Source: an uncultured Lachnospiraceae bacterium (GTDB lineage Bacteria > Bacillota > Clostridia > Lachnospirales > Lachnospiraceae). From it: a DNA stretch of 46,372 nt. The stretch is taken from contig CANQUG010000027.1 of assembly GCA_947626985.1 (NCBI GenBank), positions 1-46,372 on the forward strand, written 5' to 3'. Numbering within the stretch: the stretch's first letter is position 1; every line of letters begins with the position of its first letter. The notes under the pieces were generated by a model. The model was not told the DNA's origin. It saw only the letters and a list, made by a program, of their open reading frames with translations, and ran no database searches. Both the position numbers and the translations under genes were made by a program. Of this stretch, positions 25,076-33,545 are shown piece after piece.

Positions 25076-26235
25076 AAGTACTCCTCTTTCCTGTCCTGTA
25101 TGGTTTTTCGTTTCAGTTCCTTGTTGTAGGTACTGCTCTGCAGTCCCACGTTCAGCACCATTCCCATTCCGGTATACAGACTCACCAGAGAGGTCAGTCC
25201 GTAGCTCACAAAGGGAAGAGGCGTTCCGGTATTTGGGCCCATGCCTGTGGCCACGCAGATATTGATGAAGCTCTGGAGAGCCACCAGCGTCCCTACACCG
25301 CAGCAGATGATCTTCCCGGCCAGATCCTTTGCCCTGAGACTCATCAGAATACACTCGATGGATATGAGAAGGAGCAGGAGCACGATCGCCGTGCAGCCTA
25401 CAAAACCGTACTTCTCGCCCGCCACCGCAAAAATAAAATCCGTCTGATTCTCCGCCACAAAGTTTCCGTCATTCACCGAGGTTCCCATCTCGTCCTCACT
25501 CAAAGTTCTCCCCGTGAGTTCCCCGGAAGCGATCGCCGTCTTGGAATTATTCTGCTGCTCCACATCGTCGGAATACTCCTCCTCCTCAGGATAGAGAAAG
25601 GACATGATACGATTCCTCTGATAGCTGTCGATCAGCTTCTGGTCCGGCTGCACCACAATGCTGAGAAAGATGATCAGCAGGGGAACGGCAATGAGAACCG
25701 CGCCCACGATGATCCGGTAGTTCAGTCCCGCCACATAGATCAGCGCGCAGAAAATCACAGCCACAGTGATGGTATTCTTCAGGTCCGGCTGATCATAAAT
25801 GAGATAAAGCGGAACCCCCACCAGTCCGGCCGCCTCAGCCAGCGTCCGGAAGGTATTGAGATCATCCTCATGATCCATAAAAAATTTGGCAAAAAACAGT
25901 ATGATAACGATTTTCGACAGTTCCGTAGGCTGGAACTGCATAAATCCCAGATTGATCCACCTGGCCGCTCCGTTCACCTCATAGCCGAAAAAGCGCACCC
26001 ACAGCAGCATGACAATGTTGGCAAAATACATGATCCACTGGAAATTCAGGATCCAGGAGTAATCCATCAGAGAGAGGATCACCATGATCACCAGTCCCAT
26101 CGCCACCCCCGCAGCCTGGCGCATGCGCAGGGAAGACATGGCCATCCCCACCAGCTGGATGCCGAAAAAACTGATGGCCAGAAGTAGCGCGATCAGTCTG
26201 AAATTATAAAATCGCAGTTTGTACTGTTTTATCAT
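25072..26235 (-). CDS. rodA: Rod-shape peptidoglycan glycosyltransferase RodA
   Basis: A 387-aa SEDS-family glycosyltransferase that polymerises lipid II in complex with PBP2. About ten hydrophobic segments are present, with the SEDS blocks GAARWINLGFMQFQPTELSK, the YDQPDLKNT segment carrying the conserved catalytic aspartate, and GPNTGTPLPFVSYGLTS near the C-terminus. An extracytoplasmic loop of about 80 residues, rich in Glu and Asn, lies between the middle helices. Context (mreBCD, PBP2, minDE) favours RodA over FtsW or SpoVE. It starts 3 bp after minE. Confidence 0.95.
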   Translation of the reverse strand: MIKQYKLRFYNFRLIALLLAISFFGIQLVGMAMSSLRMRQAAGVAMGLVIMVILSLMDYSWILNFQWIMYFANIVMLLWVRFFGYEVNGAARWINLGFMQFQPTELSKIVIILFFAKFFMDHEDDLNTFRTLAEAAGLVGVPLYLIYDQPDLKNTITVAVIFCALIYVAGLNYRIIVGAVLIAVPLLIIFLSIVVQPDQKLIDSYQRNRIMSFLYPEEEEYSDDVEQQNNSKTAIASGELTGRTLSEDEMGTSVNDGNFVAENQTDFIFAVAGEKYGFVGCTAIVLLLLLISIECILMSLRAKDLAGKIICCGVGTLVALQSFINICVATGMGPNTGTPLPFVSYGLTSLVSLYTGMGMVLNVGLQSSTYNKELKRKTIQDRKEEYL

Positions 26236-26238
26236 AAC

Positions 26239-26481
26239 CTACCGTTCCTTTACGCCGCTTACAGGAATCCGCGCCAGAAGCGCCGGAGGTTCCTGGGAAA
26301 TCTTTATGGTAATCTGATCCTCCTCCACGGTGAGATACTTTTTTACAATATGTATCAGATCATTTCGAAGCATTTTTATCATTTGCGGAGAGCAGTCCAT
26401 CCGTTCCGAAAGCAGGAGAAGCTCCATTCTGTCTCTCGCATAGCCGGCAGAACGCTGTCTGTTTTTAAAAAAGGCCAGCAT
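26239..26481 (-). CDS. minE: Cell-division topological specificity factor MinE
   Basis: An 80-aa regulator that stimulates MinD ATPase and drives Min oscillation. The N-terminal amphipathic helix MLAFFKNRQ, the anti-MinCD segment ARDRMELLLLSER and a C-terminal dimerisation region are present. A clear AAGGAGG site precedes the ATG. It follows minD by 14 bp. minC is missing from this locus. Confidence 0.95.
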   Translation of the reverse strand: MLAFFKNRQRSAGYARDRMELLLLSERMDCSPQMIKMLRNDLIHIVKKYLTVEEDQITIKISQEPPALLARIPVSGVKER

Positions 26482-26495
26482 TCTTCCCCCTCCTT

Positions 26496-27284
26496 CTACT
26501 TCCGAAACATGCTTCCCAGCCTGCCGAAAACTCCCCTCCGCCTGCGGACGGCCGAGAAAGGCACTTCCTCCCCCGTCAGTCTCCGGCAGATTCTCCGGTA
26601 CTCCTCCTCCGCCTGGGAATTTTTCCCTGACAGGGGTTCTCCCTGGTTGGCGGCGATGACGATCTGCTCATCATCCAGAATGGTGCCGATCATGTCCACG
26701 GCAAGAATCTCGATCACGTCATCCACGGACATCATATCCCCCCGGGCAATCATATCCGGCCGGAGCCGATTGATGATCAGACGGATATCCCGGATATCAT
26801 TGGCCTCCAGAAGTCCGATGATACGGTCCGCGTCCCGGATGGCGGACACCTCCGGCGTAGTGACCACAAGGGCCTTCTCCGCGCCGGCAATGGCATTGCG
26901 GAAACCCTGCTCGATTCCTGCAGGGCAGTCCAGCAGGACAAACTCAAATTCCTCCCGCAGCTCCTCCGTCAGCTTGATCATCTGCTCGGGGGTAACCGCG
27001 GATTTATCCTTGGTCTGGGCGGAGGGGAGCAGAAAAAGCTCCGGATTCCTCCTGTCCTTAATGAGAGCCTGACGCAGCCGGCAGTTCCCGTTCACCACAT
27101 CCACCAGATTATAGACGATACGGTTCTCCAGTCCCAGGACCACATCCAGATTCCGAAGTCCGATGTCCGTATCCACAACTACCGTTTTTTTGCCCATCAT
27201 GGCCAGCCCGGTGCCGATGTTGGCCACCGTGGTGGTTTTTCCCACGCCGCCCTTTCCGGATGTAATGACAATGACTTCACCCAT
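26496..27284 (-). CDS. minD: Septum site-determining ATPase MinD
   Basis: A 262-aa deviant Walker A ATPase that binds the membrane and positions the division inhibitor. The N-terminus MGEVIVITSGKGGVGKTT carries the deviant P-loop, followed by VVDTDIGLRNLDVVLGLE and LLDCPAGIE. The C-terminus ends in a basic amphipathic helix (FGRLGSMFRK) for membrane binding. The frame is open to 27317, but the ATG at 27284 with GGAGGA upstream fits the family start. Only 60 bp separate it from the PBP2 gene, where many Clostridia have minC. Confidence 0.95.
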   Translation of the reverse strand: MGEVIVITSGKGGVGKTTTVANIGTGLAMMGKKTVVVDTDIGLRNLDVVLGLENRIVYNLVDVVNGNCRLRQALIKDRRNPELFLLPSAQTKDKSAVTPEQMIKLTEELREEFEFVLLDCPAGIEQGFRNAIAGAEKALVVTTPEVSAIRDADRIIGLLEANDIRDIRLIINRLRPDMIARGDMMSVDDVIEILAVDMIGTILDDEQIVIAANQGEPLSGKNSQAEEEYRRICRRLTGEEVPFSAVRRRRGVFGRLGSMFRK

Positions 27285-27344
27285 GCTTCTGATTCCTCCT
27301 AAACAAATATGTTCCAAAATCCTGGTATTTCTCAGAAGGTGCTC

Positions 27345-30245
27345 TCAGTCATTTGAGGTATCGCTCACGTCGCTGGACGCGTAGCCTGTCAAAATGGACT
27401 CTTCATCTGCCAATTCAAAAATGTATTTAAAAATATCATTAGCTGCCAGACAAGCGTTTCCGGAGGAATATCCGTTGGCAATACGCACCGCCACGGCATA
27501 CTCCGGATCATCCGACGGAGCATAGCCGATAAACAGGCCGTGGTCCGGATGATATTTATCGATCTGAGCGGTACCGGTCTTGCCGGACACGGCGATGGTC
27601 AGATCATTGAACTGATCATGGGTCTGCACCACCCGGCGCATTCCGTCCTGGATGTCGTCCCACACATTGGCGGGAACCTCCGTAAGCGTGTCCAGGATCT
27701 CCGGCTCATACTGCGTGATGGTCTTTCCCTGGGGGCTGGTCACCGAATCCAGGAGCGTAAGATCGTATATGGTCCCCCTGGTAGCCATAATGGCGACGTA
27801 CCGGGCGAGCTGAGTGGTGGTATACAGATTCGTGCCCTGTCCCATGTAGGAGGGAACGGCCAGACTGTCCGACACATGCGGCGACGCCTCATAAATCTCG
27901 ATGCCTGACTTCTGATCCATCGCCAGCATGGAAGCGTACTGGTGAAACATGTTCAGACTCTGGGTCTCCGAAAATTCATTCTGCCCGTTCTTCCCCAGCT
28001 GAAAACCGATCATATTGAAAAAGTAGTTGCAGGACTGCTCGATGGCGTAGCGGATCTCTATGGCGCCGTGACCGCTCCAGTTCCAGCACTTGATGGGAGG
28101 AGTGATATAGTCAAAGCTTCCCGTACACTCGATATAGGTGTTGTCGTCGATGACATGCTCCATCATGCCGGCAATGGTGGAAAGCAGCTTCATGGTGGAG
28201 CCGGGGGCCGTCACCTGCTGGGTGGCCTTATTATAGAAGGGACTGGAAAGGTCCAGCGCCAGCTTCGTATAATACGCCGTATCCATATTATTGGTGAGGC
28301 GGTTGTTGTCGTATCCCGGATAGGACACACAGGCCTGGAAGGTCCCTGTGTTTACATCCACAACCACCGCGGAAGCGGAACAGGGAAGAAGGGCCAGCTG
28401 GGCAGGCTCGATCTCCAGATTGGCGATCTTGTTGATCATGAAGTCATAGGCCCCGGTTGCCCCGGAGGCAAGAGATTCATAGGCGCCGTCATCCTTGGAC
28501 AGAACTCCCTGCTCATAGAGAACCAGGCAGAGATCCCGGCCGCTGATCCGGTCCTCCAGCAGCATGTACTTATAAAGCAGCTTGGAAAATCCCGTATCGG
28601 TGCTCAGATAGTCAATAATATAATCCGCCAGAGACTGGTACACTTCCCCCGAATCCAGATACTCCGCATCCGTGGAGACGGAAGAGATATCCAGCCAGTT
28701 CTGACCGGCGGCATAGGTCAGAAACTCCTTCAGACTGATGCTCTCGTCCGTATGCCAGGCCCTGTAGGTGGCGTCGGAGGGATCCAGACGGTTTTCCACG
28801 ATAATGCCCAGAGTATCCGTAAGGAGCGTATCGCAGATGTAGGTGAGATACTCCTGCATCTCCTCCTCCTCATCTCTGAAGGCAGGCGGATTGCCGCCGG
28901 TCAGCCTATTGGATATTGTATCAAAAACCTCCCGCTGCTTTTGTTGAAACGTGGCGTATAAATTTTTTTCTGTCTGAGAGGCCTCGGTTTTTGAAAACAG
29001 ATTGATATCGATAACTCCGTTCTGCACCAGAGCATTGTATACGTCGTAAATGGGAATCTCTATCTGCCCGGCGTCCCGGATGGCGTCATAGTCAAATTCC
29101 TTCGCGGCGCTGATCTTGGACAGAAGAATTCCGGCCACCCTCTGTTTCAGGATCTGGTAAATGCCGCTCTGCCAGTCCGTCCTTATGGTGAGATGCACAT
29201 CGTCCCCGGCGACGGGAACCGTTCTGGTGTCCTCATCGATCTTCAGCACCTTCCCCAGATTATCCACGGAGACGGTTTCCCTGCCGTCCGTTCCCTGAAG
29301 GGTCAGCTCCATATACTGTTCGATGCCCGCTTTTCCCACAATGGCGTCATTGGCGTAATTGGGGTTCTGAGCCCGGAAGGTCTCCAGCTCCTCGGCGGAG
29401 GCTTTTCCAATATAGCCCAGAATGGGGCCCATGCTCACCTCATCCACATACTGCCGGATAGAATCCTCCACCACCTCGATGCCCTGCAGGCGGCTGCTGT
29501 TTTCCATAATGGCCGCCACGGACCGCGGGCTTACATTGGTGGCAATGGTGATGGGAACATATTTCATAAAGCTGTTATTGTTCAGATGATAACGGACGAT
29601 GGAGATATCCAGGATTTCCTGTCTGGTAAGGTCCCGGGGAAGATAATGGGACTCCAGTTCCTCCGGAGTATAGGCGTTTTCCCCGTAGAGGACTACGGAA
29701 AAGCCGCTTTTTCCGCTGAGGTGCTCTATAATCTCGTCCGCCGTGGCGGCGCGTTCCTCCTCCGTCAGATCATCAATATAGGGATGACCGTAAATATCCG
29801 CCCGGAAACGGTTCAGAGTAAAGCCCTCTCCCACATCAAAAACGTATTCCCCGCTGTCATCCAGATAAATATGAAAATCCCTGGCGGGAACATCTCCATT
29901 TTTTTCCAGGATTTTCAGGACCTGGTAGATCACGCCGTTGATGGTAAGGTTTTTTTGACGGGTGGTCTCATAGGAACCGTTGTCCTCCAGGGTTATGGAG
30001 TAGGAAAGAACATTGGACGCGATCAGATCTCCGTTTCCGTCAAAAATATTGCCTCTGGTGCTCTTCAGTACGCGGGTCTTGGTGGTCCTTGTTTGAAATT
30101 GTCTGATGTAATCCTCACCCTGAATGATCTGCAGCTGAAACAGCTGCCGGATGAGAAGCGCAGACATAAATATAAAAGCCAGAATCAGTACGGTGGTCCG
30201 CCGCAGCCTGATCCTGCCAAAAAACCGTTTTATTTTAATATCCAA
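27345..30245 (-). CDS. mrdA: Penicillin-binding protein 2, elongation transpeptidase
   Basis: A 966-aa class B PBP that cross-links peptidoglycan with RodA. One membrane helix (about residues 17-37) is followed by the dimerisation domain, starting at RGNIFDGNGDLIASN, and the transpeptidase domain with S683-T-M-K686, S738-C-N740 and K889-T-G891. It is much longer than E. coli PBP2 (633 aa), because of an insert of about 250-300 residues before the catalytic domain, which I believe is usual in Lachnospiraceae. The start codon is TTG at 30245, with a poor ribosome site, inside the end of mreD; coupled translation is likely. Confidence 0.93.
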   Translation of the reverse strand: MDIKIKRFFGRIRLRRTTVLILAFIFMSALLIRQLFQLQIIQGEDYIRQFQTRTTKTRVLKSTRGNIFDGNGDLIASNVLSYSITLEDNGSYETTRQKNLTINGVIYQVLKILEKNGDVPARDFHIYLDDSGEYVFDVGEGFTLNRFRADIYGHPYIDDLTEEERAATADEIIEHLSGKSGFSVVLYGENAYTPEELESHYLPRDLTRQEILDISIVRYHLNNNSFMKYVPITIATNVSPRSVAAIMENSSRLQGIEVVEDSIRQYVDEVSMGPILGYIGKASAEELETFRAQNPNYANDAIVGKAGIEQYMELTLQGTDGRETVSVDNLGKVLKIDEDTRTVPVAGDDVHLTIRTDWQSGIYQILKQRVAGILLSKISAAKEFDYDAIRDAGQIEIPIYDVYNALVQNGVIDINLFSKTEASQTEKNLYATFQQKQREVFDTISNRLTGGNPPAFRDEEEEMQEYLTYICDTLLTDTLGIIVENRLDPSDATYRAWHTDESISLKEFLTYAAGQNWLDISSVSTDAEYLDSGEVYQSLADYIIDYLSTDTGFSKLLYKYMLLEDRISGRDLCLVLYEQGVLSKDDGAYESLASGATGAYDFMINKIANLEIEPAQLALLPCSASAVVVDVNTGTFQACVSYPGYDNNRLTNNMDTAYYTKLALDLSSPFYNKATQQVTAPGSTMKLLSTIAGMMEHVIDDNTYIECTGSFDYITPPIKCWNWSGHGAIEIRYAIEQSCNYFFNMIGFQLGKNGQNEFSETQSLNMFHQYASMLAMDQKSGIEIYEASPHVSDSLAVPSYMGQGTNLYTTTQLARYVAIMATRGTIYDLTLLDSVTSPQGKTITQYEPEILDTLTEVPANVWDDIQDGMRRVVQTHDQFNDLTIAVSGKTGTAQIDKYHPDHGLFIGYAPSDDPEYAVAVRIANGYSSGNACLAANDIFKYIFELADEESILTGYASSDVSDTSND

Positions 30246-30757
30246 CCTGATTCACTTTCTTTCCTGGCAATGCTCATATGGTGATAATTGAAATAATAAA
30301 AAATACGGTACACAAAGAAGCTGAGAAAAACCGTATAAAACATCTCCGGTATGATGATCCTGTAAAGATAGGTCCCCAGTCCCAGTCTCCCCCGGATGAG
30401 AAACTGAAGGCCGTACACCGCCAGATTATAGACAAAATCCCCGGCGGCTGTGAGAAGCATGGGAACCTTCACGTCGTCGTCGTAATAGACCCGGCAGGCG
30501 TATCCGCTGAAAAAACCCACATACATGTAGATCAGCGCGTAAAAGCCGAACACGGAGCCATAAAACAGATCGATCAGGATCCCGGAAAAAAAGCCCGTCC
30601 ACATTCCGCTTTTTCTCCCCCGGAGAAGTCCCATGGAAACACAGAGGATCACAATGAGATTGGGGGTGATGGAGCCCACGGAAATTCCATGAAGCACCGT
30701 GCACTGTACCAGAAAGCAGGCCAGGATCAGAACCGCCAGAACCACCTTACTCTTCAT
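30230..30757 (-). CDS. mreD: Rod shape-determining protein MreD
   Basis: A 175-aa integral membrane protein of the elongation complex with about five hydrophobic segments. The ITPNLIVILCVSMGLLRG and GFFSGILIDLFYG blocks are typical. It starts 11 bp inside the end of mreC with GGAGGA upstream, and its own end overlaps the PBP2 start by 16 bp. It links MreC to the RodA-PBP2 pair. Confidence 0.93.
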   Translation of the reverse strand: MKSKVVLAVLILACFLVQCTVLHGISVGSITPNLIVILCVSMGLLRGRKSGMWTGFFSGILIDLFYGSVFGFYALIYMYVGFFSGYACRVYYDDDVKVPMLLTAAGDFVYNLAVYGLQFLIRGRLGLGTYLYRIIIPEMFYTVFLSFFVYRIFYYFNYHHMSIARKESESGWILK

Positions 30758-31649
30758 CGGACGTCTCCTCCCCGGTGTCCTCTTCGATATAATCCTGCTT
30801 GTTCACCGTGATGACAAACACTTCCTTCAGATGCTGAAAATCCACGGGAGTGACGATGGTCCCGGTCTTCGTGAGATTATTGGTGTCCTGATGGACCTCG
30901 CTCACATAGCCGATAAACAGGCCCTCCACAAATTTTTCGCTGATATTGGAGGTGACGATGCGCTCTCCCGCCGTCACCTTCCCCTCCGCGTCGTACAGCT
31001 GTTCGAAGCGGAGCTTCCCCTCATCGATCAGCTCCAGATCCCCCTCCACCACACAGCTGTCGGAGGTGCTGACCGTCATGGCGCTGACGCTGCTGCTGTC
31101 GTCGATGATGGCCCGGACGGTAGCCCAGTTGGGACCGGTCTCCGTGACGATCCCCACCAGTCCCTTGCCGGCGATCACATTGTTGTCCACCCGAACTCCG
31201 TCCCGGGAGCCGCGGTTGATCATAAAGGTGTCGTACCAGTTGCCGGGATCCCTGGAGATAATGGAGGCTGCAATCTTGGGATAGTCCGAGTACTCCTCGT
31301 CCAGCTCATAAAGCTGCTTCAGCCTGGTCAGCTCCATCTGATCCTGAATCAGAAGATTATTCTGCCTGGTGAGATTATCGATCTCCGCCTTCAGCTCCTC
31401 GTTTTCCGCAAGAAGGTCCCGCTTTTCCCGAAAACCGGAGCGGACGTCATAAATCCACGCGCTGATCTTCCTCACACTGTTCTCAAAGGGCACCACGATA
31501 TAGCCCGCGGCGTCGGACAGAGGAGCCGTAGCCACGCCGGACGCAAAGGCGGCGGTAATGGTGCTCAGGCAAAAAAAGGTCATGATCACCAGAAGATGCC
31601 TGCTTTTTAAATGAATCCGGAAATGAAGCTTTTTAAACATCTTTTTCAT
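30747..31649 (-). CDS. mreC: Rod shape-determining protein MreC
   Basis: A 300-aa bitopic protein: a short basic N-terminus, one membrane helix (about residues 20-41), a coiled coil (ENEELKAEIDNLTRQNN) and a beta-rich extracytoplasmic domain with DPGNWYDTFMINRGSRDGV and GLVGIVTE. It scaffolds PBP2 and RodA. Possible starts are 31658 and 31649; a GGAG site 9 bases before 31649 favours the latter. The C-terminus is an acidic tail. Confidence 0.94.
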   Translation of the reverse strand: MKKMFKKLHFRIHLKSRHLLVIMTFFCLSTITAAFASGVATAPLSDAAGYIVVPFENSVRKISAWIYDVRSGFREKRDLLAENEELKAEIDNLTRQNNLLIQDQMELTRLKQLYELDEEYSDYPKIAASIISRDPGNWYDTFMINRGSRDGVRVDNNVIAGKGLVGIVTETGPNWATVRAIIDDSSSVSAMTVSTSDSCVVEGDLELIDEGKLRFEQLYDAEGKVTAGERIVTSNISEKFVEGLFIGYVSEVHQDTNNLTKTGTIVTPVDFQHLKEVFVITVNKQDYIEEDTGEETSDEE

Positions 31650-31666
31650 CAATGGCATCTCCGTCT

Positions 31667-32680
31667 CTAAAGTTTTCGTTGCGTGATGGGCACGGCCCAT
31701 TTTTTCAGTTCCCTGTCCCGGATGATCTTTTCCAGACCCATCACCGCAGAGGTCTCGTAAAGATCGGACAGATTAAAGGCAAATCCCGTGTAGCTGGCAA
31801 GATAATTATCAATGCAGGGGAGCCTGGTGCTCCCCCCTGTGAGATAAATTCCTTCTTTTGCGATCTGATAGGAGATCTGAGGGGGAATCCGTTCCAGGAA
31901 CGTCTTCATTTCCCCGGCGATCTCGTTGACGCAGTTCATGATCCCGTCGTTCACCACATAGGCGGACACGGCCTCCTCTCTGGGAAGGCCGGATATGCTG
32001 TCGATCCCCACCACTTTTCTGGCGTCTCTGCGCTGGTCTCCCAGGCGCCCCAGGACCAGCTTCAGGCGCTTGGCCGTGCGGGTCCCGATCTGAAGATGAT
32101 ACCGCTTGTGGACCTCGCTGCAGATGGCCTCGTTCATCTGGCGGCCCCCCACAGGGATCTTCCTGCTTATAATGATCTTCCCGTCGGTGAGAACGGAAAA
32201 CTCCGTGCTCTGAGCGCCGATATTCACCACCATGCTGCCCTCGTTTTTCTCCGGATCCACTCCCATGGCCAGAGCGTCCGCGATGGGAGCCTCCACCATA
32301 TACACCCGGTTTTTCCGGAGCCACCGGCCGTTGGCCACATGATAGTAGGCCCGCTTTTCGATGGGGGACATATCCAGGGGCACGGAAAAATACATATCGG
32401 ACCCTGCTCCCAGAATACGGTCGATCTTTTTCATCATGCAGTACAGCGTGATCTCCTGAAGCTCCAGATTGGCTATCATGCCAAAAGCCATCGGCGAATT
32501 CACGGAAATGTCGGCTGGCGCCTTCTCAAACATTTCATATGCTTCATTGCCCACGGCGATGATTTTGCGCCCCTTATACGCAATCATATTCTTCTCGATG
32601 TAACTTTTGTTTCTAAAAAAGGAATAGACTTTTATGCTGCTGTTCCCAAGGTCTATTCCATAAGTTTTTTTAAACGGCAT
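31667..32680 (-). CDS. mreB: MreB-family actin homologue
   Basis: A 337-aa bacterial actin that guides side-wall synthesis. The phosphate-1 loop GIDLGNSSIK, the phosphate-2 loop VVNIGAQSTEFSVL and the adenosine motif YLTGGSTRLP are visible. It is somewhat divergent from standard MreB: phosphate-2 has NIGAQSTE where DIGGGTTD is common, so ATP hydrolysis may differ. It is followed 17 bp later by mreC, which supports the assignment. Confidence 0.9.
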   Translation of the reverse strand: MPFKKTYGIDLGNSSIKVYSFFRNKSYIEKNMIAYKGRKIIAVGNEAYEMFEKAPADISVNSPMAFGMIANLELQEITLYCMMKKIDRILGAGSDMYFSVPLDMSPIEKRAYYHVANGRWLRKNRVYMVEAPIADALAMGVDPEKNEGSMVVNIGAQSTEFSVLTDGKIIISRKIPVGGRQMNEAICSEVHKRYHLQIGTRTAKRLKLVLGRLGDQRRDARKVVGIDSISGLPREEAVSAYVVNDGIMNCVNEIAGEMKTFLERIPPQISYQIAKEGIYLTGGSTRLPCIDNYLASYTGFAFNLSDLYETSAVMGLEKIIRDRELKKWAVPITQRKL

Positions 32681-32705
32681 AGATATTCCCCTTCAGTCTG
32701 CGCAC

Positions 32706-33416
32706 TCAATCCCTCCAGCCGTCCATGAGCCCCTCCTCGTGGAAGCTGACGTATCTGTGATCCCCTATCACGATATGATCCAGCAGATGAATACCCAACA
32801 TCTCCCCGGCCTGGAACACCCGGCGGGTGAGATTCCTGTCGCTCACGCTGGGCGTGGGATCTCCGCTGGGATGATTATGTACCAGAGTCAGGCATACCGC
32901 ATGTCTCCGCAGCGCTTCCACGAAGATCTCCCGGGGCGTGATCAGCGACGCGTTCACCGTTCCCCTGGACAGGACCTGTTCCCCCAGGAGATGGTTCTTG
33001 GTGTCAAACATCATGCTGATCAGAACCTCCTGTTCTTCATGCCGAAGCTGCTCCATATAGTATTTCGCTATGGAAACGGGCTTATTAAAGGAGACCTGCT
33101 CCCGCACGGCCTCCGAGGCGATCCGCTTGGAAAGCTCCCCGATGCATTTCAGCTGGACTGCCTTCACCCTGCCGATTCCATGTATCTTTTTCAGCTGCTC
33201 CAGGGACAGATGGAGCAGTCCCTGCAGACCGGGAAAAGAAGTATTCTGAGTGTAGCTTAAAATATCATTTGCAAGAGTGAGAGAATTGCCGCCTCTGACG
33301 CCGTTTTTCAGAATGACGGCGAGAAGTTCGCCGTCACTTAAGGCCCGCTCCCCTTCACGGACACATTTCTCGTACGGCCGCTGTTCCTCGGGCAATTCCT
33401 TGATTGTGTTTTTCAT
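32706..33416 (-). CDS. radC: RadC family JAB-domain protein
   Basis: A 236-aa protein with an N-terminal helix-hairpin-helix (IHGIGRVKAVQL, about 78-89) and a C-terminal JAMM/MPN domain with H180-x-H182-x7-S190-x2-D193. It is named RadC for historical reasons; a repair role is not established. Its position at the head of the mreBCD operon is common in Firmicutes. A promoter lies about 95 bp upstream. Confidence 0.94.
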   Translation of the reverse strand: MKNTIKELPEEQRPYEKCVREGERALSDGELLAVILKNGVRGGNSLTLANDILSYTQNTSFPGLQGLLHLSLEQLKKIHGIGRVKAVQLKCIGELSKRIASEAVREQVSFNKPVSIAKYYMEQLRHEEQEVLISMMFDTKNHLLGEQVLSRGTVNASLITPREIFVEALRRHAVCLTLVHNHPSGDPTPSVSDRNLTRRVFQAGEMLGIHLLDHIVIGDHRYVSFHEEGLMDGWRD

Positions 33417-33509
33417 TCCTTTTACCTGCCGCTCTCACAGCTGCCGTAAGGAAGAAGCAGATAACCGGCCTGTGCGCCGGACAGCCGGCAGTTCCCACAG
33501 ACTGGAATC

Positions 33510-33538
33510 ATTCTAACATAAAAATAAAAGGATGTACA
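33510..33538 (-). promoter_or_regulatory. Promoter for the radC-mre-min-rodA operon
   Basis: Minus-strand TGTACA (33533-33538), a 17-bp AT-rich spacer and TAGAAT (33510-33515). Transcription would begin near 33503, about 87 bases before radC. It is the only convincing promoter I see at the head of the 15-kb run. Confidence 0.6.
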
Positions 33539-33545
33539 CTCTCTC

